NCBI GenBank assembly: GCA_017451395.1
Contig: JAFSPR010000033.1
Span: 1 to 61,817, forward strand
Direction: 5' to 3'
DNA length: 61,817 nt
Source: Bacteroidales bacterium
Lineage (GTDB): Bacteria; Bacteroidota; Bacteroidia; Bacteroidales; UBA932
The position numbers and the translations under genes were made by a program. Shown here in pieces: positions 1-9,042 of the stretch. The notes below the pieces were generated by a model. The model was not told the origin of the DNA. It made no database searches and was given only the letters and a program-made list of their open reading frames with translations. The number at the start of each line of letters is the position of its first letter. Position 1 is the first letter of the stretch.

Positions 1-1565
1 TGAGGGGCCTTAAGGAGCGCTATGAGAACCATCACAAGGTTCGCATTGAGGACGACGCCCTCATTGCCGCCGTGAACCTCAGTCACCGTTACATCACCAG
101 CCGTTTCCTTCCGGACAAGGCCATAGACCTTGTGGACGAGGCCGCATCCAAACTCCGCCTGGAGATGAACTCCGTGCCGGAACCAATCGATGACCTTAAC
201 TCCGCCATCCGCCAGAAAGAAATTGAGCGTGAGGCAATTAAGCGTGAGGGGGCATCGGCCAAAATGGAAAAACTGGAGGCCGAACTAAAGGACCTTCAGG
301 CAAAGCGCGATGAGCTTATGAAGCGCTGGAACGCGGAGAAGGAAATCCTGGAAGGGCTCCAGACCGCCCGCCAGAGCCTTGAAGACCTTGCCATCCAGGC
401 CAAGCAGGCCGAAAGGACCGGCGACTACGCCAAGGTTGCAGAGATCCGCTACGGCAAGATGGCCGCAACGCAGAAGAAGATAGACGAACTCACCGCAAAG
501 GCGGAAGCTATCAAGGAACCAATTGTCACAGAAGCCGTTACCCCGGAAGACATTGCGGAAGTTGTGGCTAAATGGACCGGCATCCCCGTAAAGCGTATGC
601 TGGAATCCGAGAAAGAGAAGCTCCTGAGGATGGAGGCCGAACTCCACAAGAGAGTCGTGGGCCAGGACGCCGCCATCAAGGCCGTGGCCGATGCCGTGCG
701 CCGTAACCGTGCCGGCCTCAGCAACGAAAAACGGCCCATCGGCAGTTTCCTCTTCATGGGTACAACCGGCGTTGGTAAAACAGAACTTGCAAAGGCCCTG
801 GCAGAGTTCCTCTTCAACGACGAGAATATGATGACGCGTATCGATATGAGTGAGTATCAGGAGCGTCATACCGTGAGCCGTCTTGTGGGCGCTCCTCCGG
901 GATACGTCGGCTACGATGAAGGCGGCCAGTTAACCGAGGCCGTTCGCCGTAAACCCTACAGCGTGGTGCTTCTGGACGAGATTGAGAAGGCCCACCCGGA
1001 CGTTTTCAACGTGCTCCTGCAGGTGCTTGACGACGGCCGCCTCACGGACAACAAGGGCCGCACCGTGGACTTCAAGACCACCATCCTCATAATGACCTCC
1101 AACGCCGGGGCCGATATTATCCAGTCCTACATGGAGCGTCTCCCGGAGGTTAACGGCATTGATATGGAAGCCCTCACAAAGCGCCGCCAGATGCTGGACG
1201 AGTGCTCCTCCCGCGTCCTGGACGTGCTGAAGCAGACCGTCCGTCCGGAGTTCCTGAACCGTATCGACGAAATCATAATGTTCGACCCTCTCACCAAGGC
1301 CGATATCCGGGACATCCTGCACCTGCAGGAGGAAGAACTCCGTAAACGCCTCTCCGACAGCGGCATAAGCGTAGAGTTTACCCCGGCCTTTGAAGACCAT
1401 ATGGTGGAAAAGGGCTACGACCCCGCATACGGCGCCCGTCCCGTGAAGAGGGTCATGCAGCGTGAACTTGTGAACCTCCTTGCCAAGGCCATCCTGGACG
1501 GCACGGTGAAGAAGGACAGCACGGTCCATGTTGACGCCCTCGGCGGCGAGGTTGTGGTGCGATAG
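1..1565 (+). CDS. clpB: ATP-dependent chaperone ClpB (5' end cut by window edge)
   Basis: This is the C-terminal ~520 residues of ClpB, the AAA+ disaggregase that with DnaK extracts polypeptides from aggregates in the cytoplasm. The reading frame is already open at base 3 (RGLKERYENHH, the end of the first AAA domain), so the gene starts outside the window. A long, charged coiled-coil middle domain follows, then the second AAA module with Walker A GTTGVGKTE (near base 760), Walker B VVLLDEIEKAH (near 965) and the C-terminal D2 small domain ending at the TAG. The Walker A has GTT where GPT is usual, a mild variant. It converges on dnaE across a strong hairpin. The long M-domain argues for ClpB rather than ClpA or ClpC. 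Confidence 0.97.
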   Translation, partial: RGLKERYENHHKVRIEDDALIAAVNLSHRYITSRFLPDKAIDLVDEAASKLRLEMNSVPEPIDDLNSAIRQKEIEREAIKREGASAKMEKLEAELKDLQAKRDELMKRWNAEKEILEGLQTARQSLEDLAIQAKQAERTGDYAKVAEIRYGKMAATQKKIDELTAKAEAIKEPIVTEAVTPEDIAEVVAKWTGIPVKRMLESEKEKLLRMEAELHKRVVGQDAAIKAVADAVRRNRAGLSNEKRPIGSFLFMGTTGVGKTELAKALAEFLFNDENMMTRIDMSEYQERHTVSRLVGAPPGYVGYDEGGQLTEAVRRKPYSVVLLDEIEKAHPDVFNVLLQVLDDGRLTDNKGRTVDFKTTILIMTSNAGADIIQSYMERLPEVNGIDMEALTKRRQMLDECSSRVLDVLKQTVRPEFLNRIDEIIMFDPLTKADIRDILHLQEEELRKRLSDSGISVEFTPAFEDHMVEKGYDPAYGARPVKRVMQRELVNLLAKAILDGTVKKDSTVHVDALGGEVVVR

Positions 1566-1606
1566 CCCCTGGCGCATAAGCCTCAATCAATCAGCTACTT
1601 ATGGAA

Positions 1607-1636
1607 AATCGGGTGCACCGTGCGGTGCACCCGATT
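1607..1636. terminator. Bidirectional hairpin between clpB and dnaE
   Basis: A perfect 13-bp stem (arms 1607-1619 and 1624-1636) with a 4-nt loop sits between the convergent clpB and dnaE stops. A short T-run follows on the plus strand. It is suited to terminate both genes. Confidence 0.8.
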
Positions 1637-1681
1637 GTTTGTAAAACGCTGTGAATCAGGCGTTTGCGCGGCAGGACCAAA

Positions 1682-4600
1682 CTACTTTTTCACTACCTCA
1701 TAGTGCTCTATGCCGATGGCGTGGAGGTCACGGATGAATTCAGAAGTGACGGCTACCTGGAACTTCTTGGAGTAGAACTGGATGCGGTAGCGGGTCTGGG
1801 GGTCATAGAGATAAAGCGTGAGGGGGATATTGCCCTTGTGATGCTTCACAACACTCACAAGGTCCTTACGGAACTTGTCCGTGAGCATGGGAGTGGTGAT
1901 ATCCATTGAGAAGCCGCCCAGGAGGTCATCGGCCACATTGCCAAGGAGGGTTACCTTACGGAGTTTGAAAACGTACGGAGGCGCGGGTTTACCCTGCGCC
2001 TTTTCTTCCGGCTTCAGGAAGTACTTCTCTGCTATCTCGCCTTCCAGGAACAGCGTGGCCTTGGGCTGCATATACTGCATAAAGACCTCATGGTCCTTCC
2101 CGAAGAGGGTGAGTTCAAAGGAGCCGGAATAGTCTTCCAGCATGGTGCGGGAATAAGGCTTCCCGGCCTTTGTCGTTAACTGCTTGAAATCAGTCACAAT
2201 GCCCGCTATGGACACCTTGGCGGTCTTTTTCTTGGAGTCGCAATCGGCAATGAGATCCTGAAGGTCATTGATTCTGCATGTGGCGAAGTTCTTTATCTCA
2301 AAGTCATAGCGGTCCAGCGGATGCGAACTCAGGTACATCCCCACAAGGTCCTTCTCCCTCTGGAGTTCCTCCATTATATCCACGTTGGGAACGCCTTCCG
2401 GGAGCGCCGGACGCTCCGGCTTCATCTCCTCCATGTCTCCGAAGAGGGATGCGCCGGCCTGCACGGAGTCATTCTTGTAAAGGTCTCCGTAGCGGGTAAT
2501 CTGGTCTATGAAGAGGTCTCCGCCGTTTTTTCCGGGAAGGAAATACATTCCGCGGGGATGGCCGAAACCATCCAGGGCACCGGAGTTCACAAGGTTTTCA
2601 AAACTCTTGCGGTTGACGCAGCCGCTCATCCTCTCCACAAAGTCATAAACGTCCGTAAAAAGGCCGTTTTCGTCGCGTTCCTTGACTATGGCATCCACTA
2701 TGTTACCCCCGAAGCCTTTGATTGAACTGAGGGCAAAACGGACGTCTCCCTTGGCGTTTACCGTGAAGTGGCCGGAACTTTCGTTGACATCCGGGCCAAG
2801 GATCTTGATGCCGTGGCCCTTGCAGTCGTCCATTATCTTCACGGTTTCCTCCATGGACTTTGCGCAGTTAAGGCAACTGGCGAAGAACTCTGAAGGATAA
2901 TGGGCCTTGAGCCAGCCGGTCTGGTAACTCACCCAGGCGTAGCACGTGGCGTGGGACTTGTTGAAGGCATACTGGGCAAACTTCTCCCAGTCTTTCCATA
3001 TCTTGTCAAGGACTTTCTCCGGGTGGCCGTTGGCCTGGCCGCCGGCCATAAACTTGTCCTTGAGGGAGTTCAGGATGTCAATCTGCTTCTTACCCATTGC
3101 CTTGCGGAGTTTATCGGCCTCACCCTTGGTGAAACCGGCAAGTCTCTGGGACAGAAGCATCACCTGCTCCTGGTACACCGTGACGCCGTATGTGTCCTGG
3201 AGGAATTCCTCCATTTCCGGAAGGTCATACTCTATCTTCTGCTCACCCTGCTTACGGGCAACGAAGTCCGGGATATAGTCCATAGGGCCGGGCCTGTACA
3301 GGGCGTTCATTGCAATGAGGTCCTCGAAGCGCTCCGGCTTAAGCCTTTGGAGCCACTGCTTCATGCCGTCGGATTCAAACTGGAACACGGAAGTGGTGTC
3401 TCCGCGGCCGTAGAGTTCCAGGGTGGGTTTGTCGTCAATGGGGATGGCCTCTATGTCAATGTCTTCCCCGTGGTGCTCCTTTATGAGGTCCAGGCAGTTG
3501 TGGATGATCTGGAGGGTGATAAGGCCCAGGAAGTCCATCTTGAGCATACCCACATCCTCGATGAAATGGCCGTCGTACTGGGACGTGCGCACGTAGAGGC
3601 CCGTTTCCTTATCCTGGGAAAGGGTTATGGGAAGATAATCCGTAAGGTCTCCGCGGCCGATAATGGTGGCGCAGGCGTGCATTCCGACCTGCCTCACGCA
3701 GCCTTCCAGGGCCTGGGCATACTGCAACACCTCACGGTTGATCTGGGGGCCGTTCTCAAGTTCATTCTTGAACTCCGGAACGTATTTGTAGCAGTTTTTG
3801 AGGGTGATTTTAACATCTTCCCCCTTGTCATCCTGAAGGCGGTCAGGGACCATCTTGGAGAGGCGGTTACTCTCATCTATGCTCAGGTGGGATATACGCG
3901 CAACGTCCTTGATGGCGCTTTTTGCGGCCATTGTACCGAAGGTTATGACGCGGGAGACGTGGGATGCGCCGTACTTGTCCTCAACGTACTGGTGGGCCTT
4001 TGTGAGGTCCTCAAAGTCCACGTCTATATCCGGCATACTAATACGGTCCGGATTGAGGAAACGCTCAAACAGGAGTTGGTACTTGATGGGGTCCAGATTG
4101 GTGATCCTGAGGCAGTAGGCAACAACGGAACCTGCGGCGCTTCCACGGCCCGGGCCCACCATTGAACCCATTGCACGGGACGCAGCAATATAGTCCTGGA
4201 CTATGAGGAAATAGTCCGGGAAGCCCATGCGGCAGATGGTCTTGAGTTCAAAGTCTATGCGCTCTGACTGCTCCTGGGTGAGGGTTTCCCCGTAACGCTC
4301 GTGGGCGCCTTTATAGGTAAGGTGGCAGAGGTAGGCCACGGAATGGCAGAAGCCGTCTCCGCGGTAGGTGCCGTGTTTGTCGCATCGGCCTGCATCTATG
4401 ACGTCCTTGTACTCATCAAGATATTTGTCTATATCGGCCATAAAAGCCGGGTCTATCTCATAGACCGGCAGCACGGGGTCACGGTCGATTGAATAGGATT
4501 CTATCTTTGAGGCCACTTCCAGGGTGTTTTCAAGGGCCTCAGGGTGGTCCGGGAACAGCGCGGCCATCTCCTCCTCCGACTTGATGTACTCCTGCTGGGT

Positions 4601-5329
4601 GTAACGGAGACGCTGGGGGTCATCTATGAAGGAGTTGGTGGTAAGGCAGATGAGGCGGTCGTGGACCGGGCCGTCTTCCTTACGCACAAAGTGGGCGTCG
4701 TTGGTGGCAATGACCTTGATGCCGTGCTTGGCCGCCAATTTGAATATCTCCTCAGTGTAGTAGCACTGCTGTTCATAGAGGTCATTGGAAAGCCCCGGAA
4801 CCTCAGTGGGGTGCTTCATCACCTCCAGGTAATAGTCTTCCCCAAACACCCTCTTATGCCACTCTATGGCCTTTTCAACTCCGGCTTCATCGTGGGCCAT
4901 GATAAGGCGGGGAATCTCTCCCGCAAGGCAGGCCGATGAGCAGATTAGGCCCTCGTGGTACTTCTCAATGATCTCATGGCTTACGCGGGGGCGGTAGTAC
5001 ATACCGTTGATATGGCCCTCCGAGACAATCTTCACAAGGTTCAGATACCCCTGGTAATTCTTTGCCAGGAGGATGAGGTGGTAATAGCCCTTTTCCTTGA
5101 GTCTGTGGTCACCTTTGGAAACATAGATCTCACAGCCGATGATGGGCTTCACATCGGGGTGCTTCTTTGCAAATTTGAAGAACTCCTTTACGCCGAACAT
5201 ATTGCCGTGGTCCGTGATGGCAATGGCCGGCATGCCAAGTTCATCGGCCCGGTTGAAGAGGTTCTCTATGGAAGAAAGTCCGTCCAGGATTGAGTACTGG
5301 GTGTGGACGTGAAGGTGCACAAAACTCAT
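1682..5329 (-). CDS. dnaE: DNA polymerase III subunit alpha
   Basis: This is the replicative polymerase alpha subunit, 1215 residues, full length for DnaE. The N-terminal PHP domain begins HLHVHTQYSILDG. The C-family polymerase core has GPGRGSAAGS near residue 390 and the catalytic PDIDVDF acidic motif near 431. Helix-hairpin-helix segments follow, and an OB-fold lies near residues 980-1070. The start MSFVHLHVHT matches the family N-terminus. A TATCTTTG box lies only a few bases upstream of the ATG (5335-5342), so the transcript from it would be nearly leaderless. A 12-bp inverted repeat overlaps that box. The gene stands alone, convergent with clpB. Confidence 0.97.
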   Translation of the reverse strand: MSFVHLHVHTQYSILDGLSSIENLFNRADELGMPAIAITDHGNMFGVKEFFKFAKKHPDVKPIIGCEIYVSKGDHRLKEKGYYHLILLAKNYQGYLNLVKIVSEGHINGMYYRPRVSHEIIEKYHEGLICSSACLAGEIPRLIMAHDEAGVEKAIEWHKRVFGEDYYLEVMKHPTEVPGLSNDLYEQQCYYTEEIFKLAAKHGIKVIATNDAHFVRKEDGPVHDRLICLTTNSFIDDPQRLRYTQQEYIKSEEEMAALFPDHPEALENTLEVASKIESYSIDRDPVLPVYEIDPAFMADIDKYLDEYKDVIDAGRCDKHGTYRGDGFCHSVAYLCHLTYKGAHERYGETLTQEQSERIDFELKTICRMGFPDYFLIVQDYIAASRAMGSMVGPGRGSAAGSVVAYCLRITNLDPIKYQLLFERFLNPDRISMPDIDVDFEDLTKAHQYVEDKYGASHVSRVITFGTMAAKSAIKDVARISHLSIDESNRLSKMVPDRLQDDKGEDVKITLKNCYKYVPEFKNELENGPQINREVLQYAQALEGCVRQVGMHACATIIGRGDLTDYLPITLSQDKETGLYVRTSQYDGHFIEDVGMLKMDFLGLITLQIIHNCLDLIKEHHGEDIDIEAIPIDDKPTLELYGRGDTTSVFQFESDGMKQWLQRLKPERFEDLIAMNALYRPGPMDYIPDFVARKQGEQKIEYDLPEMEEFLQDTYGVTVYQEQVMLLSQRLAGFTKGEADKLRKAMGKKQIDILNSLKDKFMAGGQANGHPEKVLDKIWKDWEKFAQYAFNKSHATCYAWVSYQTGWLKAHYPSEFFASCLNCAKSMEETVKIMDDCKGHGIKILGPDVNESSGHFTVNAKGDVRFALSSIKGFGGNIVDAIVKERDENGLFTDVYDFVERMSGCVNRKSFENLVNSGALDGFGHPRGMYFLPGKNGGDLFIDQITRYGDLYKNDSVQAGASLFGDMEEMKPERPALPEGVPNVDIMEELQREKDLVGMYLSSHPLDRYDFEIKNFATCRINDLQDLIADCDSKKKTAKVSIAGIVTDFKQLTTKAGKPYSRTMLEDYSGSFELTLFGKDHEVFMQYMQPKATLFLEGEIAEKYFLKPEEKAQGKPAPPYVFKLRKVTLLGNVADDLLGGFSMDITTPMLTDKFRKDLVSVVKHHKGNIPLTLYLYDPQTRYRIQFYSKKFQVAVTSEFIRDLHAIGIEHYEVVKK

Positions 5330-5334
5330 AGGAA

Positions 5335-5342
5335 CAAAGATA
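5335..5342 (-). promoter_or_regulatory. -7 box TATCTTTG of dnaE
   Basis: On the minus strand TATCTTTG matches the Bacteroidota TAnnTTTG -7 consensus. It ends only 5 nt before the dnaE ATG (A at 5329), so initiation from it would give a leaderless or almost leaderless mRNA. I see no clear -33 TTG. Confidence 0.4.
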
Positions 5343-5377
5343 ACTTTTTTCAGCGGAATTCACCGAAAAAAGTTATC
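5339..5377. repeat. Perfect 12-bp inverted repeat immediately upstream of dnaE
   Basis: Arms 5339-5350 and 5366-5377 are exact inverse complements around a 15-nt centre containing GAATTC. The element starts 9 nt before the dnaE ATG and overlaps the candidate -7 box at 5335-5342. It could be an operator for dnaE or a structured leader; no binding protein can be named. Confidence 0.6.
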
Positions 5378-5400
5378 AACAACCATCACCCGGACGTGGG

Positions 5401-5427
5401 GATTCTTCGCTACGCTCAGAATGACAG
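5401..5427 (+). repeat. Dispersed repeat copy 1 (TTCGCTnCGCTCAGAATGAC type)
   Basis: This is the first of three near-identical copies in the left half (also 10955-10980 and 17990-18017), all in the same orientation. It lies in the gap between dnaE and the outer-membrane protein gene. The word is well known as a dispersed intergenic repeat in many bacterial genomes; its function is not established. Confidence 0.75.
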
Positions 5428-5453
5428 GGATGATGCCCGAGGCGTTTATTGTA

Positions 5454-6050
5454 TCAGAAAGTAAATCCGTAACGGAGAGTTATCGCAGGTGTCAGGAGGT
5501 GCTCTGTAGTAACGACAGAGGTCGCTGACTCGGCCGTGGTTGAACTGACGTGGTTTTTCACAGTGCTTTGCTGTAGCAGAACGCCTAATGAGAGGGAATG
5601 GCCCCGGCCAAGGTTCAAACCTGCGTGAGGCCGAAGGAAGAAACCGTTATAGATGTTTTCCGTCTTACCTCCGGGTGTCCAGTCTTTACCATAAAAGGAG
5701 TAAACTCCTATTGCATATCCACCGTCCAGATTTGCAAAAAACATATTCTTGGAATAACCCACACGGAGGAAGACCGGGATATCATTTTCATTGATAAACT
5801 TCCTTCTCGGGGTTCCATTGGTTGTAATATACTGAAGACACGGCATAGAAAAGCGAACACCGGCACCTGCGCCAACGTGTATTCCATTTGAAAAACCGTA
5901 TTGTGCCACAAACTCCGGAGACACGGTGAAAAGAGGGCCCTTCCAAACACCGGCACCGGCTTCCAACTCTACAGAGAATGATATTTTTCTCTGGGCGTTA
6001 AGAGGAATAACGGAAAGAAGTAATGCTACAATGAAGATAACCTTTTTCAT
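5454..6050 (-). CDS. Secreted or outer-membrane beta-barrel-like protein, unknown function
   Basis: The 198-residue protein begins with a clear signal peptide (MKKVIFIVALLLSVIPLNAQ, cut after NAQ). It continues with alternating hydrophobic/polar, Gly- and aromatic-rich strands (EAGAGVWKG, GAGAGVRFSMP, GLNLGRGHSLSLGVLL) and ends in an aromatic residue (TLRYGFTF), as porin-like barrels do. I do not recognise a named family. It is the last gene of a minus-strand set that includes a lipoprotein and a C10 peptidase, separated from the lipoprotein gene by about 110 nt. The region is AT-richer than its flanks, consistent with accessory DNA. Confidence 0.75.
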   Translation of the reverse strand: MKKVIFIVALLLSVIPLNAQRKISFSVELEAGAGVWKGPLFTVSPEFVAQYGFSNGIHVGAGAGVRFSMPCLQYITTNGTPRRKFINENDIPVFLRVGYSKNMFFANLDGGYAIGVYSFYGKDWTPGGKTENIYNGFFLRPHAGLNLGRGHSLSLGVLLQQSTVKNHVSSTTAESATSVVTTEHLLTPAITLRYGFTF

Positions 6051-6160
6051 ATGAGTGTTAGTTATTTATACCTTACCAATTCTTTAATATAGATGCATTT
6101 TTACCTGTCCGCGTTGTAGGAAAATGTAATCCAATACCTTAGTCTTGCAATGACGCTTGT

Positions 6161-6991
6161 TTAGTTGAGGTTATTGAGCGTAAACTCTGCGTGAAGGGTC
6201 ATCGGCACAAGTTGTAACTGGGCGTTTGGATCCCGTTTGAGATCCCGCAGATACGACAGGTACATCACTTTCTTGACCGGGATTTCAATTGTAATGTCAA
6301 CAGGGCCGTCAAAGGGCTCATCGGTGTATATGACGAAAACTCTGAACGGCATCATATTATCTTTCCCAAACCGCTCAGACAGTGATACCCCTAGAGTATG
6401 CTTTTCAACATCAAAGGACAACCCTTTGAAATACACTTGGTAACTACCGCAAATAAACTTAAAGTATTTGGATAGATTGGTTCCCGGAGATTCTCCAAAA
6501 ACCGTATGCTTGGACGTTATTGTTACGTCACCATCGCACATAAGCAGCGCTGAATAAATCCCGTCATCAGGACTGTTTTTCCACAGATTTCGAAGATAAG
6601 AAGAAAAGACGGCATCAAAATCACGCAAAAGTGTTTGAACTTTTTGATCTGAACAGGTTTCCGGCTTCCAAAAATCATCCGAGTCAATAATATGCTTAAT
6701 ATCTCCCCAGTGAGAGTTGTCGGATTGAGCTAAGTCCATAACTATGCCCCCTTGAGGTTTCGCAGAGAGAAAAGAAAGAGACGACTTGAATAATTCCGCG
6801 TTTGTTTCAAGTGGTTGCCACGGAATAATATCCGATTCAAAAAATTCGCCAGACACTATTTCCCACTTTGGCTCGGTATGCGGGCCGGATATTGGCTCAT
6901 CTTTGATTATTGTACTATCTGTATGAGATGAGCACGTTACAGAGAAAAATATTGCCGCGGATAAGCCGAGGATATTAAAAGGACTCTTCAT
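6161..6991 (-). CDS. Hypothetical lipoprotein next to the C10 peptidase
   Basis: The 276-residue protein has a lipoprotein signal with lipobox Cys at residue 20 (FFSVTC). It has no recognised domain; the body is mixed alpha/beta with no transmembrane segment. It starts 6 nt after the stop of the C10 peptidase gene, so the two are almost certainly co-transcribed. C10 peptidases are often encoded beside inhibitor-like or accessory secreted proteins, so an inhibitor, chaperone or substrate-binding role is possible. That is inference from position only. Confidence 0.7.
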   Translation of the reverse strand: MKSPFNILGLSAAIFFSVTCSSHTDSTIIKDEPISGPHTEPKWEIVSGEFFESDIIPWQPLETNAELFKSSLSFLSAKPQGGIVMDLAQSDNSHWGDIKHIIDSDDFWKPETCSDQKVQTLLRDFDAVFSSYLRNLWKNSPDDGIYSALLMCDGDVTITSKHTVFGESPGTNLSKYFKFICGSYQVYFKGLSFDVEKHTLGVSLSERFGKDNMMPFRVFVIYTDEPFDGPVDITIEIPVKKVMYLSYLRDLKRDPNAQLQLVPMTLHAEFTLNNLN

Positions 6992-6997
6992 AGATTA

Positions 6998-8377
6998 TTA
7001 CTGATAGCGGGAGAGTGAAAAGTTATGTATGATGTCTCTATAATATTGGTAAGTATAGTAATCCCCATCGACCTGAACCGTCCACCCTCCGGTTAAAGTG
7101 AACCATCCGTCATTAACGGGTACTGAGGCCCATTGTCTCCACCACCCCCAATTCATCTTTATAGCTGTTATTTCAGGGGTGGTATAAGAATGTGTTATAT
7201 AATCTTGATACCCAGGCACACATAATCCATCCGTCGTTCGGTAATAATGTAACGTTTCCGTGTGTATCCTTGTCCTTAGATAACCATCAATAATAAAGGA
7301 ATGACCACTTTTTTCGCCTCTGTCATTTTGTGAACATGCCCCTACAACCAAAGGCATATTGTTTAAGAGACTATTTTTTACAAATGTCTCGTTATATGAG
7401 CCATATGAGCAACTATATCCATGTGCATTAAATACATTAGTCACAAGATCACTGTTGTAAGCCCCGGAGCCGTGATTCCCATATTCCATAGCGACACATT
7501 GCCCGATATAAGCAATTAGGGAAGATTCCGGCACACTACTTACCGAGGCCGGCTGGCTAAGAATTGTCATATCGGCCCATATGGAAGAACTCTGATTTGA
7601 ATAAAAAAAGTGATGGTCGTCGACGTTCCCAATATGTTCCGCATCAGTGTACATGGTTACCGGAGCACCATAGATTGAGTGTAGGTAATACAACATTTGA
7701 GCTCCAGAGATGGCAACACATCCGGCCGCGGCACGGCTTGTTGTATCTGTTCTATACGGACATCTGGAATTATATGGCTTATTTTGGTCCCACTGCGTTA
7801 CGGTCAAGTGCGGAATTGAATCCACAACTTCCGTATAACTATATGTGCACGTGTACCATTGTCCGGTAGGAATGTCTTCTTCGTGAGGGAAAGGTTTACG
7901 GAGAGGTTGCCCCCAAAATGTTTTATTGGCCTCTATCTCTTCTTCCGTGAAAGTGAGTTCATCGTCACGGCTATTCCTGACGGCCTTCATATCCTGCGCC
8001 ATAGTGGCCATCCACAAACGGAACCCCTCGCTGCCATCCTCAAGGGAAAAGCGTCCGGTATTGCTATATGCAAGTATTGCGGGGGTACGGATGTCGGACG
8101 ATAAAACTTGCCAACCGGCGTTTGTTCCATAGTTGACAATGTACATCAAGGTGTCTTGATCTGAGTCTGTATAGGCGTCCAAAGTATATGTTTCTGCGCT
8201 GGTTTTAGTCTGCGCTTTGGCAGCAAGATAGTTTCTTACAAGGTTGTCAGAGACAAAATTGTTTCCAGTGTTCAGGTCTGTGATATTAGACGAATAGATA
8301 ATAGGTGCTTCTGTTTCTATCCTTGCGCAAGAGAGAACAAGAATCAATGCAAATATGATATGGAAATGCTTTATCAT
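6998..8377 (-). CDS. C10 family (streptopain-like) cysteine peptidase, lipoprotein
   Basis: The precursor of a surface papain-fold protease has 459 residues from the chosen start MIKHFHIIF. An upstream in-frame ATG at 8419 would place 14 odd residues before the signal peptide. Lipobox Cys is residue 17 (LVLSC). Residues ~40-150 look like the Spi-type inhibitory prodomain of C10 enzymes. The catalytic Cys is residue 220 (AAGCVAISGAQ) and the His is residue 359 (HSFIIDGYL), followed by a Trp-rich WGWW segment. Homologues include streptopain, interpain and the Bacteroides fragilis Bfp enzymes. It is flanked by a DUF3244-like gene upstream and a lipoprotein gene downstream, in one orientation. 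Confidence 0.9.
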   Translation of the reverse strand: MIKHFHIIFALILVLSCARIETEAPIIYSSNITDLNTGNNFVSDNLVRNYLAAKAQTKTSAETYTLDAYTDSDQDTLMYIVNYGTNAGWQVLSSDIRTPAILAYSNTGRFSLEDGSEGFRLWMATMAQDMKAVRNSRDDELTFTEEEIEANKTFWGQPLRKPFPHEEDIPTGQWYTCTYSYTEVVDSIPHLTVTQWDQNKPYNSRCPYRTDTTSRAAAGCVAISGAQMLYYLHSIYGAPVTMYTDAEHIGNVDDHHFFYSNQSSSIWADMTILSQPASVSSVPESSLIAYIGQCVAMEYGNHGSGAYNSDLVTNVFNAHGYSCSYGSYNETFVKNSLLNNMPLVVGACSQNDRGEKSGHSFIIDGYLRTRIHTETLHYYRTTDGLCVPGYQDYITHSYTTPEITAIKMNWGWWRQWASVPVNDGWFTLTGGWTVQVDGDYYTYQYYRDIIHNFSLSRYQ

Positions 8378-8472
8378 GATTTCGAATGTGTAAATATACA
8401 AACAAATATTGTATTTCAATGTTTTACCGAGTTGCTTTTTCTGAGAGGTTCTGCTACTCCTCGCTCTTTAGG

Positions 8473-8865
8473 CTAAAGATAAAACTCTCCTTCAAACTCA
8501 AGGCTTCCAATGATGATTGACAGGGTGTAGGAGTCTCCCGCATCACCGTTTACCGGCAAAAGGATTGAGCCATCGGCCATATCAAAAGTAGTCTGATAGT
8601 AGTCTCCCTCAAGGGAAGAAAGTGTAACAGTGGCATTGCCCCAGTCGCTGTCGGCGAGAAGAAGGACACCATAATTTGTAAGTTCCGCGTAGAAAGGATT
8701 CTCTTCTCCGCCACGCGGTGCGTTTCCTTGCGCTCCGGGCCTATGGCGGATGACAATTTGGACACCCTCGGCATCCATTCCATAAGCAAATGTAAAAGAC
8801 GAGCCAATAAGGCACAATGCCGCGAACAAAGTCGCTACGTTTTTTAGGAAATGTTTGTTTCTCAT
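8473..8865 (-). CDS. DUF3244-like small secreted protein
   Basis: The 130-residue protein starts at MRNKHFLKN, giving a proper signal peptide with cleavage near FAYGM. An in-frame ATG at 8904 would add 13 residues before it. The rest is a compact beta-rich domain (YAELTNYGVLLLADSD, ATVTLSSLEGDYY, SYTLSIIIGSLEFEGEFYL), resembling the DUF3244 family common in gut Bacteroidales beside C10 peptidases. Its distance from the peptidase gene is 95 nt. It is the first gene of the minus-strand cluster and is divergent from the TPR/HTH regulator at 9043. An inhibitor-like role for the neighbouring protease is plausible but unproven. Confidence 0.75.
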   Translation of the reverse strand: MRNKHFLKNVATLFAALCLIGSSFTFAYGMDAEGVQIVIRHRPGAQGNAPRGGEENPFYAELTNYGVLLLADSDWGNATVTLSSLEGDYYQTTFDMADGSILLPVNGDAGDSYTLSIIIGSLEFEGEFYL

Positions 8866-8929
8866 AATATTTGAATGTTGTTTTAGCGCTACAAAGTTCG
8901 CCATGTTTTATTCATGATTCTTAAAAACA

Positions 8930-8944
8930 CGGTAACATTTACCG
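8930..8944. promoter_or_regulatory. Palindrome in divergent promoter (candidate operator)
   Basis: CGGTAA-CAT-TTACCG is a perfect 6-bp inverted repeat with a 3-nt spacer in the 177-nt gap between the DUF3244-like gene and the regulator gene. A second near-palindrome (gttatgtagtacaac) lies at 8971-8985. Both could bind the divergently encoded HTH regulator. Confidence 0.4.
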
Positions 8945-9029
8945 CAACACAACTCACTCATATACAGCCCGTTATGTAGTACAACAAGTAACAAATTAAG
9001 CTACATTTCCGTTATTTAAAGAATCTTTG

Positions 9030-9037
9030 TACTTTTG
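9030..9037 (+). promoter_or_regulatory. -7 box TACTTTTG of the TPR/HTH regulator gene
   Basis: TACTTTTG fits TAnnTTTG and ends 5 nt before the ATG at 9043, so this too would give a near-leaderless transcript. Confidence 0.4.
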
Positions 9038-9042
9038 TGTAT

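Noticed and set aside
930..1586. Minus-strand open frame of about 218 codons opposite clpB
   Set aside because: It mirrors the conserved ClpB second AAA domain; no promoter, signal or family resemblance.
2900..4165. Long plus-strand open frame of about 421 codons opposite dnaE
   Set aside because: It is antisense to a clear DnaE with intact motifs, has no recognisable domain, and arises from codon bias in the sense gene.
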